This document shows positions 37,011 through 48,700 of a stretch of 64,000 bases of DNA, piece by piece. The notes beneath the pieces are model-generated. The model was given only the letters and a program-made list of their open reading frames with translations. It did no database searches and was not told the origin of the DNA. Positions within the stretch are counted from its first letter, which is position 1. Each line of letters opens with the position of its first letter. The DNA is taken from contig NC_092565.1 of assembly GCF_037975245.1 (NCBI RefSeq), positions 7,432,999 through 7,496,998 on the forward strand, given 5' to 3'. Source of the stretch: Apostichopus japonicus. Taxonomy: Eukaryota; Echinodermata; Holothuroidea; Aspidochirotida; Stichopodidae. Both the position numbers and the translations under genes were made by a program.

Positions 37011-37375
37011 CAGTTGGCTTTCTGATTTTAAGAAACCTATCAAGTTTAGCTTAAAGTTAAAGTTGATCCGACTATGACACTTTCTAAGGTTGAACATTAC
37101 TTAGTTGTTACTGATCTATATGATGTTTATATGCATGCATTGCTTCATCAAATTAAAGATCATCCTCATTAAAGACCTTTTCAATATTTACAGTCAGATT
37201 AAAATCCATATATATTCAATCATATTTACATATATTGTAGTAAAAATGATACTATCAAAGATAGCAAGTGCCGTTCATTCTTTTCCATTACATTACGTTC
37301 AAATATGAACATCAATAACTATGGCCTTCATATAACACACACCTAACCAAGCCCTTCTGATGTATCTTCTTTCAG

Positions 37376-37500
37376 ATTCTATGAGACATAGAAAGCAAGA
37401 ATGCCGACAGACAGATTGCAGAACTTGCAGGTACTGCTACCGTCTGACCAACGGGTACAGCCGCTAGTCGAGGAGAACAAGGTCCGGCATAAGATAACAG
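37376..37500 (+). other. Probable 5' UTR exon of gene B, with upstream ORFs
   Basis: A strong acceptor (TATCTTCTTTCAG) precedes 37376 and a good donor (ACAG then GTAGTA) follows 37500. The ATG at 37401 opens a frame that, spliced to 42713, would shift out of the zinc-ribbon frame and stop, so it is treated as an upstream ORF. Another ATG, at 37381, opens a 28-codon Cys-rich frame ending at 37467. If the exon is real, gene B translation probably starts at 42727. An alternative is that this is an unrelated or alternatively spliced exon. Confidence 0.5.
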
Positions 37501-37904
37501 GTAGTACATATACCACATGATACTGGAAACTGATCATGTTATTAATGGCACTAGCACAGAGCTTGCAGAATTCAGTCTTGAAATAGGTTTAGAGCAAGAT
37601 GAATTTAATCAAGTGTACAGTTTTAAGTGTGTGATGAGTGGCATGTTGTAAACTGTTCAAAAAACCTCCTGTCATCACTTCATATTATCATTGATTTCTT
37701 GTTATATATGAGCCATGACTAATTCTTGAGAAATTACCCTGTACATATCATAAAATGACTATCAAGTATTTTCATTCTTTTAAGCTGAAATGAATACTCC
37801 TGAAAAGCTTCTTTTCACATATTTGAATATGAGTTATTCCACAAATTGTGTGATGCTCTTAAGTTGTTAAGTCAAACTTGAAGGTTTACAGTCTTTTTTA
37901 AGGC

Positions 37905-38255
37905 CAAGTCCCACCTCACACTTCTACACACTTTAACCCCTGGTCATTGGTGACTTATCACGCGCCCACACACCAAAGTGTGCACAATTCAAAGCAATCC
38001 CTCCGTATGGGCCACTACAGCGCACCACATCTCAAGTCCTCCTGGGGACTTCCATAAGGTGAAGCCACAAACCTGCACACACAACTAAATTTACAAGTTT
38101 CTGTACCTCGCAAGTACTCATTTATACACCTGGGTGAAGAGAGGCCACAGAGATGAAGTGCCTTGCCTCAAGGACACATGGTAATAATCTGGCCAGGACT
38201 TGAACCTGAATCCTTAGATCGCCAGTCCATTTGCCTTAACCACTTGACCATAATG
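37905..38255 (-). mobile_element. tRNA-derived SINE
   Basis: On the minus strand, an A-box-like TGGTCAAGTGGTTAAGGC (38250-38233) is followed by a B-box-like GGTTCAAGTCC (38206-38196). Next comes a body with CCTTGAGGCAAGGCACTTC and CACCCAGGTGTATAAATGAG phrases that also occur, diverged, in the element at 42959-43122. The 3' tail extends to about 37905. Internal Pol III promoter boxes of this kind define tRNA-type SINEs. Confidence 0.75.
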
Positions 38256-38678
38256 CTTGTAAGGGAGGTGTAGGGATATCTACTGCTTAATTCTTGGAGT
38301 ACATCATAAACAATGTGAAGACTTGCAACTTCTGAAAAACTTTGCTTTAAAAAAAAAAAAAAATGTTGATTGTCATTGGTATCCACAATTTGAAATGTTC
38401 CCTTTAAAATGAATTTTGAATGTCAAAAATTGAAACCCCCCCCCCCCCTCCAGTTTGTCTTTTCGTTTCCTGAGTGCGGGCCAATTTAATGTCCCTTAAG
38501 CTTGTAAGAGGGTGCTTAATGGCATTCTTTACAATCCTTCATAATTCAAAGAAGAGGGTAATGAAGATAGAGTAAGAAAATTAGTAGCGTTATCAAACCG
38601 CTCAGTGTAAATTTTGATATAAAATTATAAGTTAATTATTCCATCTTTGTGACACAGCTTTTACTCTTGTCCTTGAGT

Positions 38679-39040
38679 CAAGGGCGTAGGAACCGGGGGG
38701 CTGGGGGGGCACCAGCCCCCAGTGAAAAATATGGGGGGCAGAAGTATCGTTCCGCCCCCCCCGCTCCGCAAGTCAGAAAACCCCTTTTTCATTTCCAAAT
38801 GAGAAAAAAATCTCATTTGAAGCACCAAATTGCATCTAAGGCCAGGTGAAAATGCAAAATTCTTTACAAAATGGAGTGGGTGTTGAAGTGTGCTATATTG
38901 CACCAAATTGCATCTGAGGCCACCTGGAAATGCAAAAAAATTCCAAAGGGGAGGGGGACACCCCCTCCCCTTAGACCCCTCCCCCAGGCCAGCCATCAGT
39001 CTTCAGCCCCCCCTCTCAAAAGTACCTTCCTACGCCACTG
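38679..39040 (+). mobile_element. hAT MITE, 362 bp, with perfect 8-bp target duplication
   Basis: The ends CAAGGGCGTAGGAA and TTCCTACGCCACTG are inverted repeats with the CA...TG termini typical of hAT. The 8-mer CCTTGAGT flanks the element on both sides (38671-38678 and 39041-39048). The interior has G-rich and C-rich blocks that can pair, and two copies of a GCACCAAATTGCATCTRAGG phrase. No transposase. A sister copy is at 32138-32502. Confidence 0.95.
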
Positions 39041-40170
39041 CCTTGAGTACATGTAATACAACAACATATTATGTTGTCATATGAAACAGAAATTTCTTGG
39101 AATTGTCTGTTTGGAAGATCTGTATTGAGCATGAAGGGGGGAGTCCCATCATACAGGAAGATGATTCAGTTCCTAACCTCCTGTTATTAAAAAATTGTAG
39201 GATAAATTGCGCTAGGACTGTCTGGTAGTAAACAATCCATTGTGATTAATTGTTTGGCTGAATTCTCATGATTGCCATGGTTACTGTAGGTCACAGTAAC
39301 TATTAAAATTCTGTAAGTTGTTGTCATAGTCATATTTTTGCATATTCTGCTACTAGTCATGTTTGTATGAGTCATTAGTGGGGAGAAGGTATAGTCATAA
39401 ACCCAAAGAAACTTGCATGACATTGCAAAGCAAAATATGAAACACCATAGCTAGAATTAGCCTAGGGCCTAGGCTATAGCTAACACAGTGTCATAATGTA
39501 CTCAGTTAAACATAGGTATGTCTGTAACTTCATTTATTGCATTAGAAACCTACATACTAATGATTTGTATCGAATTGGTTGTACCATAATCGTTTATCGT
39601 AAGTTAGTGTTTACAGCAACTTATCAAATTCCTAACTCAAAAGTGTATAGCCATGGAAACTGTATAAAGTAGAAATGTGCAACAATGCCAGGGACCTTTG
39701 AAAAGTAGTTATACGTATGTTTGTGAATGTGTATATATATAACAAAGACCCAAATTGTACAAATTATAGACAATGAAACAGAAAGAAAAGTAACTTGGTT
39801 GAAGGTATAACTGCTAATAAGCGTGGCAGAAAAAACACTTAATTCTTCTTGTTGCACTTTATAGACCCTTGTGAGAGTCAAAGGGCCCTCTTGGCTGTAG
39901 ATTAAATTGAATTGATTATTTAGCTAACTTTCTGAAAATCCGCACATTTGATTTGTCCGTAAGAACGTGTAAATTAATACTTGATTCTGAATATTTGCTG
40001 ATCTTATATACATGTGCTAATATTCACAATATGTGATATATACATGCAGACTTGAAGTGGATTTGCATGTTCAAGTACCCATCCTCAAGTATTTTTACTC
40101 GACAAGTTATGGAATTCTTCCTTTTATTGAGAGAATTGCTGGATTACATACTTTACTATTACATCCCCCT

Positions 40171-40716
40171 GGAGCCTAGTACTTGTAACTCATACCATGG
40201 GACATTCTATAGGTCTGCAGTACCACTGTAGTCATACTCCTCTGTGGAGCCTAGTACTTGTATACTCTTACTCATACCATGGGACATTCTATAGGTCAGC
40301 AGTACCACTGTAATCATACTCCTCCTCGGAGCCTAGTACTTGTATACTCTTACTCATACCATGGGACATTCTATAGGTCAGCAGTACCACTGTAGTTATA
40401 CTCCTCCTCGGAGCCTAGTACTTGTATACTCTTACTCATACCATGGGACATTCTATAGGTCAGCAGTTCCACTGTAATCATACTCCTCCTTGGAGCCTAG
40501 TACTTGTATACTCTTACTCATACCATGGGACATTCTATAGGTCAGCAGTACCACTGTAGTCATACTCCTCTGTGGAGCCTAGTACTTGTATACTCTTACT
40601 CATACCATGGGACATTCTATAGGTCAGCAGTACCACTGTAGTCATACTCCTCTGTGGAGCCTAGTACTTGTATACTCTTACTCATACCATGGGACATTCT
40701 ATAGGTCTGCAGTACT
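40171..40716 (+). repeat. 82-bp tandem repeat, seven copies
   Basis: Units begin GGAGCCTAGTACTTGTATAC, continue with CTCATACCATGGGACATTCT and end ACCACTGTAGTCATACTCC. The first copy lacks about eight bases. Identity between copies is very high, so the array is young. It lies in the long interval between the probable 5' UTR exon and the first coding exon of gene B. Confidence 0.96.
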
Positions 40717-41830
40717 ACTTTACTCTTACGTTTTTTTGAAGCTAATTGTAATTGTTTTTTGTCAATTTATTTGAGAACATAAAAGAAAATTAGCTGAAAA
40801 TGAACATGCACTTCATTTTCTTGTTCAATATCATGTGATCTAAAGGAAGATTTAAATCAGTGTGATCTAAATTATAAACAAACCACATTTGTACACCAGT
40901 ATTCAAATAACATCATAAAATGATGAACGTTGATTCCAGATATAGATAAGCCTTTAAAGCCAACTGTTGAGGCCGGGGGGGAAATACCCATAAGTTTTGC
41001 AAAAGTACCTGTCTTGCAAAACAGGGCCTTAAGTTTAGACTGTCACCTGGCTATTTTTGAACTCTAGATATTGAAAGGTCAGCTTCTACACCCGGGTAAA
41101 CACCTACCGTGTTTTCATTTCCTGATATAATGTCACAGTGTCTGGGACTTTTGGTATTGCTGCTTTGAAACATATATCACTATAGTGCACACTGTTTCCT
41201 GTTATATCTGCTACTGATGTCTGGACTTGTTAGTGCAAGGAACTGATTTGCTAGTCATACATTTTGTAGACTTTATAACATCATTTGCTAACTAAGTATG
41301 AACCCTTCAGTTTGAACTTGGATGTTGGATGTCCTGCACGTTTTTGCTCTTCTTCCACCTTGTTTTAACTCAGCTGAAGTTAAAAGTAAGTACATGTTTT
41401 GCTTTGAGGAACAATACCGTTATATAGTAGTACGATATCGTCATAGAGTAGACAGTATGTTGCACACTCTATTTGGTTCCATATATATAGAGTCCATGCA
41501 TAGAGGTTGTGTATTTGGTAGTATATGGACACACACTGCATATGGATAAGAAAAAAAGTGGACCGAAGTATTGAATGTGACATGCTATCCCAGAATTACC
41601 GGAACTTATAATTCTGGTAATTATTAACTATCATTAAAAATAGAAAAACGTAGAAAAAAGAGAGTTTTGAAAAGGTTGGTGATCAAAATTGTGTACTTGG
41701 CAGCAATTCCAATATAAAACATGGGCATGATATCTATATCTATATAAATATTGATCAATTGGTATCTGGTACTTAATTGATACTGTACAATATCACAATA
41801 TCAAGCCACACATACATATTCTAAGCAGAA

Positions 41831-41831
<1 letters not shown>

Positions 41832-41899
<68 letters not shown>
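41832..41899. repeat. (AT)n microsatellite
   Basis: About 65 bases of pure TA dinucleotide in the first intron of gene B. Confidence 0.97.
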
Positions 41900-41900
<1 letters not shown>

Positions 41901-42726
41901 CATGTCAGGATTTGCTCAGTATATGATATATACACATAGAGGGGCAACACCAACCTAAGGAGGGTCACAATACCTGTGTCCTGGAAGTTACTTGAAAGCT
42001 TTTGTACACAGATGGGTGGAGGGGCACAGGGGTCTGCTAGGAGGGGTACCATCCCCTGTACACTGGTCTTGCTACGGGCTTGATTTGTGCTAAAATCTGT
42101 GCGGAAATTTAAGTGACACTCTTTACTTTTATGAGTCATCAGTGTTGGTGCCCAAATGGTTAACAACATTAAAAGTGCTTTCCTATGGTCGCATTGAATC
42201 TCCCAATTTATTTTTTTGGACATCTTGACTGAGACTAGTTAAATTAGACCACGGGAGGGTGGCATTAAAATGCTTGTTGAAGTTGGAGCATGAAATAACC
42301 ATGATTTGAACTTGTAACAGTCTAGCATACTTGAGATCAAAACTGATGGCCGACTTTAACCTGTACTACATTGCAAGGTTGAGTATATTTACAGTGATCC
42401 ATAAAAAAAATAAAAAAATTCACCGGGCGTTAATTTTGTAGTTTTATACATGGTTTGGAGTATGGGTTACATGCCAGAGTGTGACAATTAATTGCAGCAT
42501 AAAAATGACTGCCGTTTTCCAAATCTTTTGGAAAATGCTATTGGGTCTGTTTTGGTTCTATACAGTCATCATGTTTTATATACATATATAATGTATTGTC
42601 TTTGTGTGTGTCCATTTGTAGTTATGTGAATTTGACAGACCTTTGATGTAAATAACAATTAAGACAGAGGTGAATAATTGTTATCTTGTATATTTTGTCT
42701 TTTTTCTCTAGTTATCTCTTCCAGAG

Positions 42727-45700
42727 ATGGTTCTCTGCGGGAAGGAAAGTTGCGGGGCGAATCTCCCAGAGGATGCAAACTTTTGCCTAAAATGTGGAGA
42801 ACATGTTGACGATCCAAGTGGTGAGGAATGTCTTTTCTTCCTTAATATATGGTGGTTAATGATATTTTTGTAGTTACTAGTGGCATTGCCAACAAAATCA
42901 TTTCAATTTAAATAATCGTTGAATTTCAATCTCAGTGTTTTGTAGCATCACAGTTATATACTGCGCCCAATGACAAGTTACCTCACAGGTACCCATTTAA
43001 CCCCTGGGTGGAGAGAGGCAAGCATCTTGCCCAAGGACACAACGTAATGAACTAGGCAGGAATCGAACCAGCAGTCCATTGATCACGAGTCCGACGCCTT
43101 AGCCAATTGGCCACCACACTCTCTTAATCTTGACCTGAAACACTTCATGTGCTATAACTTGAGGGGTTACATCAACATTGACTTGAATGTGAATTATGCT
43201 GCAACATGTCTCCATCCCTCTCCATACTGACCCATTTCATCCCCTCCCCTTCCCCACTGACCCATTTTACCCCACACCCTCCACATTGACCCATTGAACC
43301 AATCACTCTCTCCACACTGACCCATTTCATCCCCTCCCCTCCCCACTGACCCATTTCACCCCACACCCTCCACATTGACCCAATTCATCCCACACTCCTC
43401 TCCACTGGCCCAATCCCCTGCCCCACTTTCCCACCTCCCCTTCCTACTGACCAATCCCCTTCCCAACCCAATTTATCCCATCCCCTGTACACTGACCCAT
43501 TTCATTCCCATCCCATCCCCACTGACATATTCCTTACCACTGACCCATTGCATCCCCTCCCCACAGACACATTTTGAGGGGGGGTCTGTTACCATCTCCA
43601 TCAGTTCCTTTTCCTAACCACTATTGAAGTTAACGATAAATACTTTTAATGTGGCAAAAAGACTACCCATCTATTTACAAGAACTGTATCTTTCTACATG
43701 CAATCTATTCCATTAGTTACTAGCATGAGCCACACTTAAGATGAGATGTTTACTTTTAATACCTATATCGCCCCCCCTCCCAACTTCCCCCTCCCAACTT
43801 CCCCCTCCCACCCCGATGAAGCTTGTTGTGATGGTGGTGATTGTGATGATCAATAATGATCATGGTGGTGGCAATAATGGCACCGGTCTTTAATAGTGAC
43901 GATCAATGGACAGTGGATGGTGGTGATAATTATGGTGGTGGTGATAGATGGGAGGAGGTGTTGGTGATTGTGATACATAGCTGTAGAGCTGCAAAATCAT
44001 GATTGCATTTATAATGTTTTTATGTTTTGACAACTAAAATTTTCCTTTAATCAAACAGATTCTGCAGTTGAAGAAAAGATCACATTCGACAAATTTGATT
44101 GTGACTTGCAACCGGTGAGCCAAAATCATATAAAATAGCAACAATGTATAACTTCAGAGGAAGAGTTCAAGTATGACAATTTTCTTCACATTTTACAAAA
44201 ACAAATTATGTTCAAAGTTGACAGAACTTTTGAAATGACAAAGTTCTTTCTCAGTATAGTACTTCCTTGTTAATGTTCCCCAAATGAGATTTGGTAAATA
44301 TATGCAGTAATCTTTTAAAGTTTTGTGACCATTTTTTCTTGTTTCCTCCCCTCCGTTAATATTTAGTGTTTCTCTCATTTGGTTTATTAGGAGTTTATAA
44401 TCATACTGGTTCTTCAGTATACACATTGTTAGTTATTTTCAGGTTTTTTGTTGTCGTTTTTTCCCCATTTCTCTGGTGCATGGTTAGACTTGGAAGTAAT
44501 ACCTAAAGATTCTAGACAAGGTCATATCGATACAGTTAACCCAGCCAAAATGTCACGTTAACTTGTCAATTTTTAATCTTGATTTTCTAGGGCCAATTGA
44601 GAAATGGTGTTATGACTATTCGATGTGACACCAAGTCTAACACGAAGGTGTTGCTCATATCACCGACAACCGAATTGGATCACAGCCTAGACTTGTCCAA
44701 GTTTGAAACTATACCCAGTCCCGACAACCGTAGTGTACGACTAATTAGCACACCGGGACAGGACTTTCCGACTTTAAATTTTTCTTTCACAAACCCGTAA
44801 GTAGTGAAAATGAAAAAATAGAGATTCTTTCTTTAGCTGGCTGTTGGCCAGTTGTGACAGTTAACATTAGCTTAAATGTCTCAAAGTTGCTTTTTTTTTT
44901 TTTGCTGTTCATTTCCATGATTAGGATATATCTTTGTTATTCTAATATATTTTTTTATTGTCAAATCCATTATTACTCTATTGAGTGTCACACTGGTCGA
45001 TTTTGATGTAAGAGGTCACATGAGGTCAAAACGTGAAATTCATATCAAAGTCTACTCCTCTGCCAGTTTTTGTGTTATTGTGATTTTAGTTGGCCATGCA
45101 TGGGGATCATCAGTTAATGGGCCACAAAAGTGATTTATTTGTAATATGGTCAAAGGTCATCTCAGGTCATCTGAGTGATATCAAATACTGCCCCAGAACA
45201 TTTACAAAGATGTACGTGGTCAATGTGTGTTTTGGAGCATCACCAGCCATGGGTTTCTTGACTAGGATTTTTTTTCTAGGGCCCAACTAGTTTCTCAACT
45301 GAGACTCCTCTCCACTAGGTCCTACTGGGTTCCTGTGATTGTAACTGTGAACTAAGCTTTGCAACTAGGATTTCTGTCAACACAATGTCTGTGCTGTGTT
45401 TGGATGTTACTGTACAGTAAAGCAGGCTCAACTGTGCCTGAACAACATGATGTTCAGTTTATACTAAATCTTACAGTAGTTTGCCATCTTGAGATAATGT
45501 TTTTACAAAGCCAGCATGTCACCTACTTACACTCCCACTCACAACAATACACGTACATTTCAGTTTCACTACATTAGAAACCAGTAAGAGACAAACAGTG
45601 TACTTGCAATACAAAACTATTTTGTAATTCTTGGAGTACAACTAACCATTACATACTTTGTTCAATGTCTCATTGACATCAGGTAGTTTGTAGTTGAGCT

Positions 45701-48700
45701 ACTGCGTCATCTAGTTGCATATGTAAAGGTACTGTACGTAGATACAGCAGAAAGGGGGAAAGATCACATAGACACAAGCCTATAGCCAAGTTTATACAGG
45801 TACTATACTTCCTTATTTGACTGGTGCCAGACTTTACACCCCACCTATTCTTGTGGGAGGCTCTCAATATTCAAACCAGGGTCCCCGTGATTGATTGAAG
45901 CTCTGTGACGAGACAGTTAAATTTAATTGACAGAGTTTAATGCACTGCAACCTGAAAGGAATAAGCAGTACCTGGATGAGTAACATTGCAAGAAAAGAAA
46001 ATATTGAAGCAGTAGACAAACAAATTACCGTGCCAATTGTCACAATTATTTACGAACCAGACCAGGAAGAATGGACTATACTGAAGGGACTCTAAATGAA
46101 CAGATCATATTAAACAGGAAAATAATTCATCTGTATAAACTTATCAAATAGGGTGTCAAACCATTGATTTGTTGAAAGAAAAGGTATTGATGGTCACCGT
46201 TTTTTAGTACGGTAGCTATCAAAACAGTGTAATTCATTCGAAAAAGTTTGACATCCTATTAAAAAATATAATAGATGAGGAAGTTTATTACAAACCACAT
46301 ATAGACCTGTGTACTGTAGTACGTCACAACGATAAAAAAAGAAAACAAGTTTTATTTAGAGACATTGGAATAATGGTGTTTGTATGCATCGGGGTGAGTA
46401 ATAGATGTATCTAGTAAACATTCTCTTTGAGGGAATTGTCCAACAAGGAACTAACTTAGATGTTGGAAAGTGGTAAACAAAATTTACCCAATATATTGCA
46501 TCATACAGTTGTCTACACATCTGTGTCTATATATCAACTCAGTTCTCTTGAATGGGAGCAACAACGTACAGCACTTTGCCAGATAACTTGGCATTCTGTG
46601 ACTCTATGTGCATGGTTGTATCTCATTTACGATGAAATATGTCAATGGGAAGTCTTCATTTTGAAGCAAAGTCAATTCTTATAGCTGCTCATCATGCTAG
46701 TGGCAACAATAACGTATCAGGTTTTGCTCTTTACAGGAATAGCTATAATCAATGTTGTGCAGCACTCCTGACCAAGAGACCAACTTCTTCGGTCGAGTAT
46801 GATCGCCCAAGTCCTAGACGCAAACATCGTGGACCCAATGAGTGCAGTTCTTTGAGCAAATCCTCTGGTTATGAAGTTCTACAAGAGAAAACATTGGTAA
46901 TCATGTTTCTGATTTCCTGTCAAAAATTTGAGTATAAATTTATACATCTTGAGGGATGCGTGTAGGTTACCTTTCAAAATAGAAAACATTTAGCTATACC
47001 AACCACACTTCCCAAGCAGATATTTCAGCTATATATACTTAACATACTTCCTTACATATAAGAAATGGGGCTAAAGTTGTCGTTATATTGTTCATCGCTG
47101 AGGGTATAATTAGCCTGTTCCAGCTTTTGAGACTATCCCCAAAATGTTGAGAAGTTACTTTGAAGGAAACTGGGTCAAATGTATAGCAGGGATTGGAATT
47201 GATTATGAAGTACATACAAGTATTGCTAGCACAGAATTAGATATGTTGATTGCTCCTGATCTTGCAAGTATTTCCCCCCCCTCCCCCCACCACCACCTTA
47301 ACCCCTTTTCCCTCCCGTGCCAGCTTCCTTCGATGTTTGTTAATTGTAAGGAGGCAACAAAAAAAGGTTGTGTGTGCGGTTTAGTGACGTTAAATCTGAC
47401 AACAAATGAGTTTTTTCAGACTCCATTGCCCCCCCCCCCCGTCAATCTAATCAAACAAGTCTCGTAGTTGATGTATACACTTCATGTACCACAATAGGAT
47501 TATCAGAACCGCAAAGGGCACTTGTAAACAGTAGACGATAATATTAGTTATAACAAATAAGGAACTCTTCCTGTATATCCTGTTTACACTTTATCACCAG
47601 TAGAATAACATGTTGATATGGTCCTGTGAAATCAGAGCATGTGAACTTTGAAGTTTAATCTTGTTGATTGTGTTGTCAAAGTATTTCTGCACTGTCATGT
47701 GATTTCTTGGTTGTTTGAGGGCTTATTTGATTGGGATCGGTGGGGGCCTGGGGGGGGGGGGCGGGGAATGTGCAAGGAAGGTTGTGGTGCATTGTACACT
47801 TATATGGGTGTTAACAAGAGTTGTCCAATTTACTGTTTTCAGTTTGAGGAAGATATTCAGTACTTGTACAACATAGAGTTATCTCTCCGCCTCATTGACC
47901 GAATGGTTTGTCTTGATTTGTCCCCACAGTTTGCAAGGGGTGCAGGTCTCGAAGAATTGTCATTGAGCGGAGGTAAGTTGACAAGTTCAGTGAAATAAAG
48001 CTAACAATTGATCTCAGTACTTAAGTATTCTGAGGAAGGTGTAGGAATAGTTCTTTACATGTAGGTAAGTAAGTATTCTGGGGAAAGTGGTTTAATAATA
48101 ATAAATGTAAGAATTGATCTCAGAACTTAAGTATTCTGAGGAAGGTGTAGGAATAGTTCTTTTCATGTAGGTAAGTAAGTATTCTGGGGAAAGTGGTTGA
48201 ATAATAATAAAGGTAACAATTGATCTCAGTACTTAAGTATTCTGAGGAAGGTGTAGGAATAGTTCTTTACATGTAGGTAAGTAAGTATTCTGAGGAAAGT
48301 GTACTGATAAATGAAGGTAACAATTGGTTTAGTATTCTGAGGAAGGTGTAGGAATAGTTCTTTTCATGTAGGTAAGTAAGTATTCTGGGGAAGTGGTTGA
48401 ATAATAATGAAGGTAACAATTGATCTCAGTACTTAAGTATTCTGAGGAAAGGTGTAGGAATAGTTCTTTACATATAGGTAAGTAAGAATTGTGAGGAAAG
48501 TGTATGAATTAATGAAGGTAACAACTGATCTCAGCACTTAAGTATTTTGAGGAAGGTGTAAGAATAGTTCTTTACATGTAGGTAAGTAAGTATTCTGAGG
48601 AAAGTGTCTGAATAAATGAAATTAACAATTTATCTCAGTACTTAAGTATTCTGAGGAAGGTGTAGGAATGGTTCTTTACATGTAGGTAAGTAAGTATTCG

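Larger units (their letters stand above)
23660..37375. other. Gene-poor interval between head-to-head genes A and B
   Basis: About 13.7 kb separates the coding start of gene A from the first inferred exon of gene B, so promoters and 5' UTR exons of both genes should lie here. No open frame has homology or splice support. Visible content: poly-C/poly-G tracts (24210, 26933, 29504, 29681, 30561, 32165, 35279), a CRE-containing palindrome (29162), hAT relics (30.4 kb, 32.1 kb), a palindrome-rich tandem array (31.1 kb), two dispersed repeats shared with the 60-64 kb region, and DR1 motifs at 36.7-37.0 kb. I see nothing definite in the stretch 23660-29000. Confidence 0.6.

Noticed and set aside
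37401-37500. ATG at 37401 as the start of gene B
   Set aside because: Splicing to the 42713 acceptor would put the zinc-ribbon exon out of frame and stop early, unless a weak GTCCGG donor is used.
38180-38255. Functional tRNA gene on the minus strand
   Set aside because: A and B boxes are present, but the cloverleaf arms do not pair well and a SINE body follows; it is a tRNA-derived SINE head.
40171-40716. CRISPR-like regular array
   Set aside because: Units are contiguous 82-bp repeats without unique spacers, in a eukaryotic intron; it is a minisatellite.
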